NCBI RefSeq assembly: GCF_017875735.1
Contig: NZ_JAGGMZ010000001.1
Location: 1,178,001-1,242,000, forward strand
Length of the DNA stretch: 64,000 nucleotides
Source of the DNA: Arthrobacter sp. CAN_C5
GTDB taxonomy: Bacteria; Actinomycetota; Actinomycetes; Actinomycetales; Micrococcaceae
Direction: 5' to 3'
Shown here: positions 17,465 through 26,398 of the stretch, in pieces
Position numbering within the stretch: the stretch's first letter is position 1
Layout: each line of letters begins with the position of its first letter
Program-made: the position numbers and the translations under genes
Notes under the pieces: model-generated
Seen by the model: only the letters and a program-made list of their open reading frames with translations
The model's database searches: none
What the model was told of the DNA's origin: nothing

Positions 17465-18403
17465 GTGTCCGAGATTGTTTTGGTTCATGGCATGGCGCAG
17501 GAGCAGGAAACTGCAGACAGCCTTGAGGAAAGTTGGCTTCCGGCTCTGGCTGGCGGGATCCGCGTCGCAGGTTACGCTGACCTGGCCGACAGGATCTGGC
17601 GCAACCGCCATAGCGGCGATCGTATTGAGGTGCGGATGGCCGCATACGGGGACCTGTTCCTCACCCCGGGCGTGCAAGGGTCCGGGGACGACCTCGACGA
17701 TCTGGGCTCCCTCGAACATGCCGTCGCTGAATCGGTCACCGCAGAGTGGCTCCAACGGGCCGCCGAACGCGAGGACCATCCGGACCATAAGACCGCGGTC
17801 CGTGAACTCGGCTTCCTCAACCCCACCCACGAAACCCAGGGAATCAAGGAAGAAGCCGCCCGAGTGATGATCAACGCAGCCACCCGACTGTCGTGGTTCG
17901 GCGGCGGCGGGGCCATGGCCGTGGCGGAACGTTTGAAGAAACCCCTGCGCCAGGTCACAGCATACTTAACCGACCAGGCACTGCGAGATGAAATCCAGAG
18001 CCGTGTCCTGGCCCATGTGGGACCGGAAACGAAAGTTATTGTCGGTCATTCCCTTGGGTCAGTGGTGGCCTACGAGATAGTGGCCCAGCACCTCCCCACC
18101 CGGTTGCCGCTACTGGTCACCCTCGGCAGCCCCCTAGGATTGCGAAGCATCATCTATGACCGACTTCAACCCCAACCGCCCGGATACCCGGAAGGTGCCC
18201 GCCGCTGGGTCAACATCGCCGACCGAAACGACCTCGTCGCCGCCGAACCCGACCTCACTGGGCTCTTTGAACGAAACAGACCCACCGACGCAATCTTGGA
18301 GTCCCGCTGGACTGTCGACAACGGCGCCGAAGCGCACAAAGGTGAGTATTACCTAGGGAAACGCGAAGTGGGTAGGCCTATCGCTGAGGCCCTAAGCGAG
18401 TAA
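17465..18403 (+). CDS. Alpha/beta hydrolase (lipase/esterase-like), copy 2
   Basis: A 312-residue paralogue of the protein at 5201. The GTG at 17465 (MSEIVLVHG) after GGAGAGG corresponds to the ATG start of copy 1. It keeps the HG oxyanion motif, the nucleophile elbow GHSLGSVVAYE, the acid in DRNDLVA and a C-terminal His (AEAHKGEYY). One residue is inserted relative to copy 1 (FGGGGAMAV). Cytoplasmic by lack of a signal peptide. Retention of both partners in both modules argues that the pair is one functional unit. Confidence 0.85.
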   Translation: MSEIVLVHGMAQEQETADSLEESWLPALAGGIRVAGYADLADRIWRNRHSGDRIEVRMAAYGDLFLTPGVQGSGDDLDDLGSLEHAVAESVTAEWLQRAAEREDHPDHKTAVRELGFLNPTHETQGIKEEAARVMINAATRLSWFGGGGAMAVAERLKKPLRQVTAYLTDQALRDEIQSRVLAHVGPETKVIVGHSLGSVVAYEIVAQHLPTRLPLLVTLGSPLGLRSIIYDRLQPQPPGYPEGARRWVNIADRNDLVAAEPDLTGLFERNRPTDAILESRWTVDNGAEAHKGEYYLGKREVGRPIAEALSE

Positions 18404-18502
18404 TCGCCACGAACATGCGCGACCGACGGGGCTCTTTACCTAGGGGACCGCGGCGGTGTACTCAACATATGGGTGAATAGTTTTCGCTGTGGCCGAGGCG
18501 AC

Positions 18503-18524
18503 ACTTCCTAAAAGACGTGCACTA
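18503..18524 (+). repeat. Boundary motif D (right edge of module 2)
   Basis: Diverged copy (TTCCTAAAAGACGTGCAC) in the same orientation. The preceding 30 or so bases (GGGT-ATAGT-TTC-TG--GCCGA) align with those before motif B, so both modules end at the same point. Confidence 0.55.
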
Positions 18525-18806
18525 AGCACCACGCATATGGCACTCTGTCTGGTCTACTGACACGGTGAAAGCCTTAGCATCCGAGAGCCCGAGGACTCAT
18601 GAGCGATGCTTTCAGGGGACCTATGAGGATCGAGTACGACCAACGTCGATTGATTTTTGGACCGAAGCTAAAGCGCTGCGAAGGAAGATTGTGTAATAGG
18701 TGTTGGTGCGCAAGCAGGGATTGATGGACATCGCGCGCGCTTGCCAGCGTCGCCCAATACCGCGTGAATCTCGCTGTGTGAGGCAGGCATTGGACCTATG
18801 TCTGTC

Positions 18807-18844
18807 TTGACCCAACGATCAAGGAGGAACGATCGTTGGGTCAA
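18807..18844 (+). promoter_or_regulatory. Hairpin presenting a Shine-Dalgarno sequence in its loop
   Basis: A perfect 14-bp inverted repeat (TTGACCCAACGATC and its complement) encloses the 10-base loop AAGGAGGAAC. The loop is an ideal ribosome-binding site, and a TTG (18836) lies inside the 3' arm with 8-base spacing. As DNA it could be an operator; as RNA the stem would hide the start codon. The short frame it serves (MGQRYPRG..., 26 codons, stop at 18916) ends early. Confidence 0.5.
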
Positions 18845-18982
18845 CGGTACCCTCGCGGTATGGAAACGTTCACGATCCCGGACGATCAGGCTCTTCTAAA
18901 AGTGGTCAGGTCATAGACTGAGGACGGCGAGCCGACGGCCGACACCATTGTCTTGCCTTCGATTAGAATCGCGCCACCGGGG

Positions 18983-19570
18983 ATGTCGGGGAATCTCTGC
19001 CGTAGAGGTCACTTTCTTCCTTTTGTTCCTTCTAATACATCGTCCAATGAATGTGGTACTTGCAATGCAAACATGTCTGAAAACCTAGGCATTCTCCAGC
19101 GAGATGTTCCTTTATTGGATCGTCTACCTGCAGTAGTTTCACGTACTTGGTGGCATTCTTCAGCAGATTCCGCCTTTCTCGAGGATTCGAACCAGACACC
19201 CGTCCATCTCGGTTCAAGGGAAGCGGCAATGGAGCGAGCGCAGACAACGAAGTCGGGGTACCTGCATGAGGTCAGACTGCTATCTGAAGTCTCAATCTGT
19301 CCGGATACGTATTTGGAGGCGGAACACTTTGATCCAGGTCATACCCTGATGGCGGCGGTTGCAGTCACAGGACTAGTCGTTCGCTACGTGAACAACTCGG
19401 AGAATCCTGGCAGCATCTCACTTGTAACACTCAAAGCGAATTTGGAGCCCCATCAGATTTACCAGCTTAAGTGGCCCCCTGATCGCTGCGTTGACGTCGT
19501 CGAGCGGGAAACTCAACTATCTTCCCTGAAGATCAATCAAAAGCATTCCTCCACAAGTCGGGCGAAATGA
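18983..19570 (+). CDS. Hypothetical protein with N-terminal zinc-ribbon-like motif
   Basis: A 195-residue protein; the ATG at 18983 is preferred to a TTG ten codons earlier. The N terminus has Cys-x2-Gly-His and then Cys-x2-Cys (NLCRRGHF, ECGTCN), a possible zinc ribbon. The middle reads TWWHSSADSAFLEDS and then VHLGSREAAMERAQ. A His-Ser/Gly motif followed by a HLG(T/S)xxAAxxRA motif resembles ADP-ribosyltransferase-like folds in phage and plasmid proteins. This is a pattern resemblance only. The C terminus is Lys/Ser-rich. It lies between module 2 and the IS21 element, transcribed away from module 2. Confidence 0.5.
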   Translation: MSGNLCRRGHFLPFVPSNTSSNECGTCNANMSENLGILQRDVPLLDRLPAVVSRTWWHSSADSAFLEDSNQTPVHLGSREAAMERAQTTKSGYLHEVRLLSEVSICPDTYLEAEHFDPGHTLMAAVAVTGLVVRYVNNSENPGSISLVTLKANLEPHQIYQLKWPPDRCVDVVERETQLSSLKINQKHSSTSRAK

Positions 19571-19857
19571 TCCGGGAGGCACATGCCCGCAATACGGTAC
19601 GGAGGGATTGGAATGCCCAACCTGCAAGGACGTGAAACTTTTCTATGGAACTAAGTCTAATGCTGGTGTGGCCGCGCGATTGACAGGGTGGAGGACCGTG
19701 ACGATGTCTTCGAGGGCGTGACTGCTGGCGGCTGAGCGACCGATCACAACTTCCGGAGAAGCCCAGCTTGCTCTGCAATTCGAAAGGTTTAGAACACGTT
19801 GGATGCTGGCACGAGACGCCGTCCTTCGGGCTCTAATACAGCGCTTGTGTCCCCCCG
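19571..19857. other. Gap before the IS21 element
   Basis: A 287-bp non-coding stretch. I see no gene, terminator or repeat that I can support. Confidence 0.4.
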
Positions 19858-19990
19858 TGTCAAGGGCCAGTTAAAGGTGCCCACGGGTGGCCAGCATTAC
19901 TGCCCGCTGGTGGCCATGAAAACTGCCCGGTCATGGCCATTGGATCTGCCCACCGGGTATTCGGCGGCGTTGGCCATGTTCGGGATTTGT

Positions 19991-20770
19991 TTAGCTCATT
20001 GGCGTGACTCCTTGTCCGGCCAGGGCTTGGCTGAGGCGGATCGATTCCCCGGTGGTTTGGCAGACGTGTGCGTGGTGCAGCAGCCGGTCGACCGTCGCGG
20101 TGGCGAGGGTTTTGGGCATGAGCTCGTCGAAGCCCGCGGGATGCAGATTCGAGGAGACCGCGATGGAGCGTTTCTCATAGGCTGCGTCAACAAGGCGGTA
20201 GAGGCCCTCGGCGGCATCGGTCCCGACAGGCAGGAGCCCTATGTCATCGACCACCACTAAATCCGCGCGCAGGATCCTGGCGACCACTTTCGTGACGCTG
20301 TCGTCGGAGCGGTGCGCGCGCATCAGCGCGCCGAGGTCTTCAAGGCGGAACCATGCCACACGCATGCCGGCCTCGACGGCCTGCTGCCCGAGGGCTTCGA
20401 GGAAGAACGTTTTCCCGGTGCCGGAGGGCCCGCAAATGACAACGTTTTCCTTGCGCCCGATCCATTCCAGTGTCCGCAGCGCCTGCTGCGTCGGTAGCGG
20501 GACTGAGGACGCGGCGGGATCCCAGGTGCCGAAGGTCTTCCCGGTCGGGAACCCTGCGGCTTTACGCCTGGTGGCGAGCATGGACCGGGACCGGCCAGCG
20601 ACTTCCTCGGTGAAGAGGGCCTTGATGACCTCGGCCGGTTCCCAGCGTTGCGCACGGGCGGTCGCGATCAACTCCGGTGCCAGAGCCCGCGCGTAGGGCA
20701 TCTTCAGCTGCCGCATCAGCGCCTCCAGGTCCGCCGGCAGGACGGGCGCGGTGACCGGGACCGGGCTCAT
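19991..20770 (-). CDS. istB: IS21 helper ATPase IstB
   Basis: A 259-residue AAA+ ATPase that assists the IS21 transposase in strand transfer. Walker A is GPSGTGKTFFLEAL, Walker B is LVVVDDIGLL, and a sensor region follows (IAVSSNLHPAGFDELMP). The start overlaps the end of istA, giving translational coupling. Full length. Confidence 0.93.
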   Translation of the reverse strand: MSPVPVTAPVLPADLEALMRQLKMPYARALAPELIATARAQRWEPAEVIKALFTEEVAGRSRSMLATRRKAAGFPTGKTFGTWDPAASSVPLPTQQALRTLEWIGRKENVVICGPSGTGKTFFLEALGQQAVEAGMRVAWFRLEDLGALMRAHRSDDSVTKVVARILRADLVVVDDIGLLPVGTDAAEGLYRLVDAAYEKRSIAVSSNLHPAGFDELMPKTLATATVDRLLHHAHVCQTTGESIRLSQALAGQGVTPMS

Positions 20771-22356
20771 GCGCTTTCCTCCAGTCCGGTCTCACCACGG
20801 CCGGCACCGGGGGGACGTCCGATGGCCGCCCACCCGGCCGTGCCCTGGGTCAAGGACCGGGTTTCGTCCGCGGCGTGGGTCGTGGTGCGGGCGCCCCCGG
20901 CGGTCAGGATTGAGGCCAGGTCTTTGTGCGCGAAGCGGCCATGGACGGCCGCGGTCCCCAACGCCTGATCGACGTCGGCCTGCCCGGCGATCTTCGCCAA
21001 GGCCACCGCTTCGGCCATCTTCACGTTCATCCGCGCCGTGCCCGCGGCGGCGGCTTCGAGCAGCCACGCGCGGGCGCCGTCCCCGATGCCAAGGAACTCC
21101 GCCTCCGCGGCGTTGCGGGCCTTGACCGCGTAATCGCCTGGGATCTTCGGCCGGTGATCAGGGAAGTGGGCGTCGTTGATCGCGGGGCTGCCCGGGCGGG
21201 CCCGCTGGTGCCGGGCGATTTCCACCGGGCCGGCGCTGCCGTGATGGACGATGATGACCTGCTCACCGGGTCCGGCGCCGTGGCTGCGCACGAATACGCG
21301 CGCGCCGAGCAGGGCTGCCGGGACGGAGTACTGGCCGTTTTCGAAGGTGACCATCGGCGTGTTCTCCGGCACCGTCCGGGAGAGCCCGAACGCGACCGTG
21401 TGCGCGGTGTCCGGGATCCGGTGCAGCCGGGGTGCTTCCTCGGCTAGCATCACCGCTGGTTTGCGGCGGGTGGCACGGTGCTCACGGTTGTTGACCTCGT
21501 CCATGAACACTTGGCACGCCGCTTCGATCTCCGCGAAGGAGGCGTATTCGGCCCGCAGATTCGTGTCTTTGGGGACGATGTCGGCTTTAGCGACCCTCAC
21601 CGATGCCTCCACGCCGCCCTTGGAGGCAGGATCCGCCGGCTGGCAGGTCAACACTGTCACACCGTAGTGGCGGGCGAAGTCCACGGTCTGCTGGTTACGC
21701 ACCGGGACCCCGGCAACATGGGAAACGGTGACCGTTTTCTCATTGTCGGTTAGGACATAGGTTGGCGCGCCGCCCAGGACACGGAAGGTGCGGTCCAATG
21801 CCGCGAACACACTCGGCGCCGTCCGGTCCCGCAAAGCGATCACGATCCTGAACCGCGACCAGGCCAGCCATGCCACGAACAACACGGTCTTCCTCCCCTC
21901 GATCAGGGGGCCGTCGCCGAAATCGTACTGAAGCCACATCCCCGGCTCGGTGATCCAGGGCCGGTGCACCCGGACATGACCCAGCCGCCACGCCGCCCGC
22001 ACCTGGGCGACAGCACGGCGGGTCGAGCGTTCCGAACCCTCATAGCCCAGGGCCCGGAGTTTGTCGTGGGCTTTGTCGGCGCGGATCTTGCCCTTGGAGG
22101 CCTCAACCCATTCCTCGATCTTGGGCAGGAACGCGTCAGTGACACGGCCCCGGTAGACCGGCTCGGCCATTGGCTGGCCCGCGTTCCGCGCCCCAACATG
22201 CCGGTTGACCGTGTGGTGGGAACAGCCCGTAAGCTCCGCGGCAGCGCGCAACGACCCGGTCAGATCATAAGCAGCAAGTATTTCCATGATTTCTCCGTCA
22301 GACTTCAATTGGGCCTCTTCCCGGGCGACTTTGGTGCGACTAGACACCGTCATCAA
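20767..22356 (-). CDS. istA: IS21 transposase IstA
   Basis: A 529-residue DDE transposase. The N-terminal helix-turn-helix (LTGSLRAAAELTGCSHHTVNRHV) binds the element ends. Catalytic Asp residues lie in LQYDFGDG and VLTDNEKTV, and the Glu in SKGGVEASVRVAK. A C-terminal beta domain follows (FENGQYSVPAALLGARVFV). The gene is intact and slightly longer than many IS21 transposases because of a Gly/Arg-rich tail. Confidence 0.93.
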   Translation of the reverse strand: MMTVSSRTKVAREEAQLKSDGEIMEILAAYDLTGSLRAAAELTGCSHHTVNRHVGARNAGQPMAEPVYRGRVTDAFLPKIEEWVEASKGKIRADKAHDKLRALGYEGSERSTRRAVAQVRAAWRLGHVRVHRPWITEPGMWLQYDFGDGPLIEGRKTVLFVAWLAWSRFRIVIALRDRTAPSVFAALDRTFRVLGGAPTYVLTDNEKTVTVSHVAGVPVRNQQTVDFARHYGVTVLTCQPADPASKGGVEASVRVAKADIVPKDTNLRAEYASFAEIEAACQVFMDEVNNREHRATRRKPAVMLAEEAPRLHRIPDTAHTVAFGLSRTVPENTPMVTFENGQYSVPAALLGARVFVRSHGAGPGEQVIIVHHGSAGPVEIARHQRARPGSPAINDAHFPDHRPKIPGDYAVKARNAAEAEFLGIGDGARAWLLEAAAAGTARMNVKMAEAVALAKIAGQADVDQALGTAAVHGRFAHKDLASILTAGGARTTTHAADETRSLTQGTAGWAAIGRPPGAGRGETGLEESA

Positions 22357-22597
22357 ACCCCGGGAAGAGGCTCCCGCCGCGCAAGCGCGGTCGATCCAGT
22401 AAAGAAGTGGGCAGATCCCATGGCCACCGGCGGGCAGTTTTACTGGCCATCAGTGGGCAGTTCCGTGGCCGCCTATGGGCAGTTTTTCATGGCCGCTGAC
22501 ACCCCCGGACCATTAGCCTGACTAAGTTCATCATGGCAGCTAATCCTTTTGGTCCGGCTATAAGGCAACTGCCCGAATCCATGGCACAGTTGGGCGA

Positions 22598-23578
22598 ATG
22601 GCGTCCTATGAACTGGATGAGTGGCTGAAAGTCCAATGTGGACTGATTGCTCAGCCCTCCCCTGATTACCTAGTGATAACTTTCCCTACTGACGACGTCC
22701 GAACGGCCTATTTGTCCGAAGCGGCGGTCCGCCCTGAGGAAGAAGTTCGGAACATCCTGCGAACGTTCCTTGGAGGCTCTAGGTCGATTAGGGAGCACGA
22801 TCGACTGCACCTTGCTTTCATGAAGTACCGTGAGTCACCGGGTGATAGGGAAGATGCCGATCACTTGAGCTGGTCTCCGCGATTCACTGAGTACGAGCGG
22901 CGTCTGATCGCACGGGCGGCGGGACAGTCTCCTCTACCGACTTGGGAAGGTTGCACTTGGGTCCTCGACCTGTTGCCCCATTTTCCCCAAGAGGCAATCG
23001 ATGCAGTCCATGCGTATGTACTTGCTCATGCCCAGGTCCTGCCAGACCTGCGCTACAGCGGTCTGGCGGACGCAGTTGAGTTGATTCGGAGTCGTTACAT
23101 TCTGCAAGGTAGCCAATCGACTGAATCCCTGACCGAGTTGCTCCTCGCGATGCGACCGCGAGAGTTCGAGTTCCTCGTGGCGCACATTTATCGGCGAATG
23201 GGCTACGAGGTTGAAGTTACGCCGCTGCAGAAGGACAGGGGCAAAGATGTCATTGCTCGAAAACCTGGAGAGGTTGTCTTTATCGAATGCAAAAATTGGC
23301 GTGGTCGTGTGAACTCTGACGTTGTAGCGGCTCTGACAGGCCGAGTTGAGATGGATCGGGTAACGCGAGGGGTCGTGGTCGGAACTTCTGGGTTCACCTC
23401 CGGCCACGCTTCGGCAACTGAGGTTGCTTCGTTCAGCCCTGCGAGGATGTCCCTTTGCGACGGGGATACGCTCGTCAGACTTCTGAACCAGCACTGTGGA
23501 AGCGAGTGGCATCGCAGGTTGGAACGACTCGTATTTGAGGAACGCCTCGCCCAAAAACGGCGTCGCCAGGCGACCTAA
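22598..23578 (+). CDS. Mrr-type restriction endonuclease-like protein
   Basis: A 326-residue protein. The C-terminal 130 residues form an Mrr_cat PD-(D/E)XK nuclease: a helix (EFEFLVAHIYRRMGYEVEV), the catalytic Asp in RGKDVIARK, and the hallmark ECK in VVFIECKNWRG, then GVVVGTSGFTSGHASATEVAS. This family includes solitary type IV enzymes that cut modified DNA. The N-terminal part (residues 1-180) is not recognised and may recognise the target. No methylase is nearby, which fits modification-dependent or damage-linked action. A 70-bp relic of a homologue is at 6447. The gene is convergent with the BRCT-nuclease gene. Confidence 0.8.
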   Translation: MASYELDEWLKVQCGLIAQPSPDYLVITFPTDDVRTAYLSEAAVRPEEEVRNILRTFLGGSRSIREHDRLHLAFMKYRESPGDREDADHLSWSPRFTEYERRLIARAAGQSPLPTWEGCTWVLDLLPHFPQEAIDAVHAYVLAHAQVLPDLRYSGLADAVELIRSRYILQGSQSTESLTELLLAMRPREFEFLVAHIYRRMGYEVEVTPLQKDRGKDVIARKPGEVVFIECKNWRGRVNSDVVAALTGRVEMDRVTRGVVVGTSGFTSGHASATEVASFSPARMSLCDGDTLVRLLNQHCGSEWHRRLERLVFEERLAQKRRRQAT

Positions 23579-23747
23579 TTAGTGTTCACTTGTCTCTTCC
23601 TTGCGCAAGGCTGTGGTTCTGCCGATGATCAACTTCATGACGTTCAGTAGGAATTGAATGTGAATCAACGGATCGGCAGCAACTCTTCACCCGGGTCCGG
23701 TTCAGAGCGACATCGCTTCTGATGGAACACGTACAAAAAACGTGTAC
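23579..23747. other. Convergent gap between two nuclease genes
   Basis: A 169-bp gap. ACACGT and ACGTGT arms around an A-rich loop at about 23718-23736 could form a weak hairpin, perhaps a terminator for the converging transcripts. Confidence 0.3.
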
Positions 23748-24569
23748 TTAAAAGACAGCCGCGCGTCGGAAAACATCACGGAACAACGGACCCCACGTCA
23801 GGACGACGCCATGTTCAGCGCACAGTGGCTTCCAGTGAACTGCATCTTGGGGTTTCGCTTCAAGGACTAGGAACAGCTGCGGCTGGAAGCCGCGGCCCGT
23901 CAGCCGGTGGCCGTAGTCCAGTACCTGTCCGAGTCCATGCCTGATTTGGAAGGCCTCGTTCGCTTCGGTGATGCTCTTGACCTCGGCGACGCCGACGGAG
24001 CCGTCCTCGCGTTCCCATGCCAGATCGAAGTTGCAGGTCGTGTCGAATGGGGACAGCGGCGTGAGCCCACGCAGCTCTATCAGCTCCGCTAGCTTGTCCT
24101 GCGTCGCCGAATGCGCCTTGAGCCCTCGTTCCATGATGCCCGGGTCCCGGTAGTGCTCACCGTTTCCCTGCAGCGGGCCGGCGAAAGCACCAGGCTGATA
24201 CGGGGCACCCACCACTCCGCCCTCTGCCGCGGCACGCACCAGTGTGTTGGGCCAGTGAGGTTTCAGCGCTGGAGCGGGGAAGCCGGATCGGAGACCATGG
24301 AAGCCCTTTTCATCGATGAGCTGGATGTGGTGACCATACGACTGCATGTCTGCCACCTGCTTTTCCCGGTCACCGTAGTCCCCGTATTTCCAGGCCTTGC
24401 TGAAACCACGGACGAGCAGATCGGTGCTTGACTGGTTGACCCAGCCTGACACATTCCTGGCACCAAGGTCACGTGCGATTTTCGCGAGGTCAGCTTTGAC
24501 GCAACCTTCGAAGTTCCCGGTGAACACAACTTCCTTGCCCTTTAGGTCGTAAACCCATTCGCTCGTCAT
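23748..24569 (-). CDS. BRCT domain fused to a PD-(D/E)XK nuclease-like domain
   Basis: A 273-residue protein. Residues 6-80 read as a BRCT domain as in NAD-dependent DNA ligase: KGKEVVFTGNFEG, KIARDLGARNVSGWVNQSSTDLLVRG. A proline/glycine-rich linker follows. The C-terminal 120 residues start with a helix (ATQDKLAELIELRGLTP), then FDLAWEREDGSVGVAEVKSI, where Asp and the E-V-K signature fit the PD-(D/E)XK fold, then QIRHGLGQVLDYGHRL. The resemblance is to restriction enzymes that carry their own DNA recognition. BRCT could direct it to broken or phosphorylated substrates. Defence function is inferred from domains and from the neighbouring Mrr gene. Confidence 0.72.
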   Translation of the reverse strand: MTSEWVYDLKGKEVVFTGNFEGCVKADLAKIARDLGARNVSGWVNQSSTDLLVRGFSKAWKYGDYGDREKQVADMQSYGHHIQLIDEKGFHGLRSGFPAPALKPHWPNTLVRAAAEGGVVGAPYQPGAFAGPLQGNGEHYRDPGIMERGLKAHSATQDKLAELIELRGLTPLSPFDTTCNFDLAWEREDGSVGVAEVKSITEANEAFQIRHGLGQVLDYGHRLTGRGFQPQLFLVLEAKPQDAVHWKPLCAEHGVVLTWGPLFRDVFRRAAVF

Positions 24570-25264
24570 AGAGTGATCAAAGCGGTCTGCCTAGGTGCGG
24601 TGCAAGTGGTTCGCGGTGAGGGGCCGATGTTACGGCCGTAGGCCCGATCCGGTAAGACCCCGAATTAGTGCATCCGCCACAGGCATGCGCAGGAGGTGTC
24701 GTTGACGCTCGTGGACTGTGCGGGACCGCTTATGGTCTAGTCGCTACTCCGCGCATGGGCCGCATGTTACGGCCTAGGATCTACTCAGCGCTCTTCGCCA
24801 GAGTCGTAATGTACGAGCCCTCGTTCTGCGCTTCGCAGGGTCATCTGCAGTCCAGGGGTGGTCGTGGAACCCGGAACTGTTTAGCGAACGAGCCGCGGGG
24901 ATGTGAGGATGGAATTTCACAGGGGTTTTGGGCTTCGGTCAGGCGGCACGGGAGCCACGTGCCGTCTGTTGAGGCGGTGAAAGTCCTCCGGATACAAGGT
25001 GGCTAGGTCCTTGATTTTCGGAGCGAAGGCGCTGTTGTGCCATAAGAAGCACACCAGGCGAGGGCGGCCGCCGACCTCCATCTTGATGATGTTCTACGTG
25101 GGGTCTCCGCGGCCGGTCGTCGTGTCGTCGCGGCCGAAGCGTGGGAGCTGCTGGTGAATCAGGATAGGCCAGCAGGAAGGCTTGAGCGAGTGGCCACCGA
25201 CCACGATGATCAGTCCTGAGAATCGCTGAAGTATGTTCACGCCTTGTATTGTAGGAGCGCAGCT
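24570..25264. other. Intergenic region without a supported gene
   Basis: A 695-bp stretch. The sequence ATGTTACGGCC occurs twice (about 24627 and 24763). Short frames exist but have no recognisable product, and codon-like structure is poor. The region probably contains promoters for the divergent BRCT-nuclease and membrane-protein genes. Confidence 0.4.
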
Positions 25265-26398
25265 ATGATCAGCGATTGGGGAAGTTTGGGAACCAATGAC
25301 GATACAGCCAATTCTGAGCAGAAGCCCCGTCGCTCTAGGACAGGTGCCATTCGAAAGTGGTTCGCTCAATTTCATTGGGGCTGGGTACTTGGACTGGTCC
25401 TAACCGGTTTTCTGATCACTCTTCTGGCCTTCTTCCCGCGGTACCTAGTGGGCGTGAGGGGATTTCAGGGGTGGCCGCCATGGCTGTGGCTCGATCAGAA
25501 TGACCTACCTGTTGTTCAGTCAGTCATCACTAATGTTGGCACTGCTTTCATAACGGCGGGTCTACTAGCTCTTTTTGAGCCCCTTCTAACTCGTAAAGTT
25601 CGGGAGGAAGCCAAAGCCGCTGCCCTAGTGGAGGCAGCGCCATTGGCTGAACGGTTAGACACCTTGGAAGACCGTGTAGGCGCCGCTGTCGCAGAAGAAG
25701 TGAAGCGTCAGGACGAAACCCTGCATGCTGCGGAACAGAATTTCGCCTACGACTCTGTCTTCCGGTTGCTTACTCAGGCCGTGGAGGTGGGGGCGCTAGC
25801 CGGTGAAGAAATCTTCATTCAAGCAACTGATAATCCCGGCGAAGTAACTCTTTCTATCGCGTTGAAGCATATTGATAATGTGTTCGATCGAGAGACGGTC
25901 GGGACTTCACATGTCCTTGTCCTTCGGGCCGAATCGACTTTGACTGATAGTGACGAAATTTTGGAATCTACTTGGTCACCGAGTGAGGAATTCACGGATG
26001 TCGCCCGCCACCTTGTATTAGCGCTTTCGAAGGCGGGGGCCGGAATTCTGAACATTCCGTGGGGTCGAGTGGCGACGCGTTTCACTCGCGCGCTGTCCTT
26101 AGCGGTTCGTTCTAGACGTCGCGACAGTGACGAAATTCGCTTGAAGGGACGTCTGAGAGAGGTTGTTGCCGACATTTGGTTTATAACCGATCAAGGTCTC
26201 CAGTGTCCCACTCATAACTTCCAGATCGAAGCCGCTAAGTGGCCCCCGATACGAATGGACGGAGGACTCGGCGGATTGCTGCGGACTAAAGCTGTAGCGA
26301 AACCTTCCACCGCCGATCAGGCGGAATGGGATTATGTTTTTGCCCGATGCGACGCACTGTTCGCCGAGCGGCTGGACGCTGCGGGCAATAAGTTTTGA
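25265..26398 (+). CDS. Hypothetical two-helix membrane protein with coiled coil
   Basis: A 377-residue protein; the ATG at 25265 has GGAG 8 bases upstream and is preferred to an earlier start at 25244. Two hydrophobic segments occur near the N terminus (WVLGLVLTGFLITLLAFF and VITNVGTAFITAGLLALF). A charged helical coiled coil follows (LTRKVREEAKAAALVEAAPLAERLDTLEDRV), then a globular C-terminal domain of about 220 residues that I do not recognise. The coiled coil and soluble domain would face the cytoplasm. The position between defence-type genes and an IS element suggests accessory function, no more. Confidence 0.6.
   Translation: MISDWGSLGTNDDTANSEQKPRRSRTGAIRKWFAQFHWGWVLGLVLTGFLITLLAFFPRYLVGVRGFQGWPPWLWLDQNDLPVVQSVITNVGTAFITAGLLALFEPLLTRKVREEAKAAALVEAAPLAERLDTLEDRVGAAVAEEVKRQDETLHAAEQNFAYDSVFRLLTQAVEVGALAGEEIFIQATDNPGEVTLSIALKHIDNVFDRETVGTSHVLVLRAESTLTDSDEILESTWSPSEEFTDVARHLVLALSKAGAGILNIPWGRVATRFTRALSLAVRSRRRDSDEIRLKGRLREVVADIWFITDQGLQCPTHNFQIEAAKWPPIRMDGGLGGLLRTKAVAKPSTADQAEWDYVFARCDALFAERLDAAGNKF

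Larger units (their letters stand above)
19858..22501 (-). mobile_element. IS21-family insertion sequence A
   Basis: A 2644-bp element with ends TGTCA...GGCCA in inverted orientation (TGTCAAGGGCC left; TGTCAGCGGCC read inward from the right). Extra internal copies of tGGCCA/gGGCAGT blocks lie near both ends, as usual in IS21. It is flanked by CCCCCG on both sides (19852-19857, 22502-22507), a plausible 6-bp duplication. It carries istB and istA with overlapping ATGA. Confidence 0.88.

Noticed and set aside
23718..23760. Fifth boundary motif near 23740
   Set aside because: ACGTGTAC and AAAAGAC are both present but in the wrong order, and no module edge lies there.
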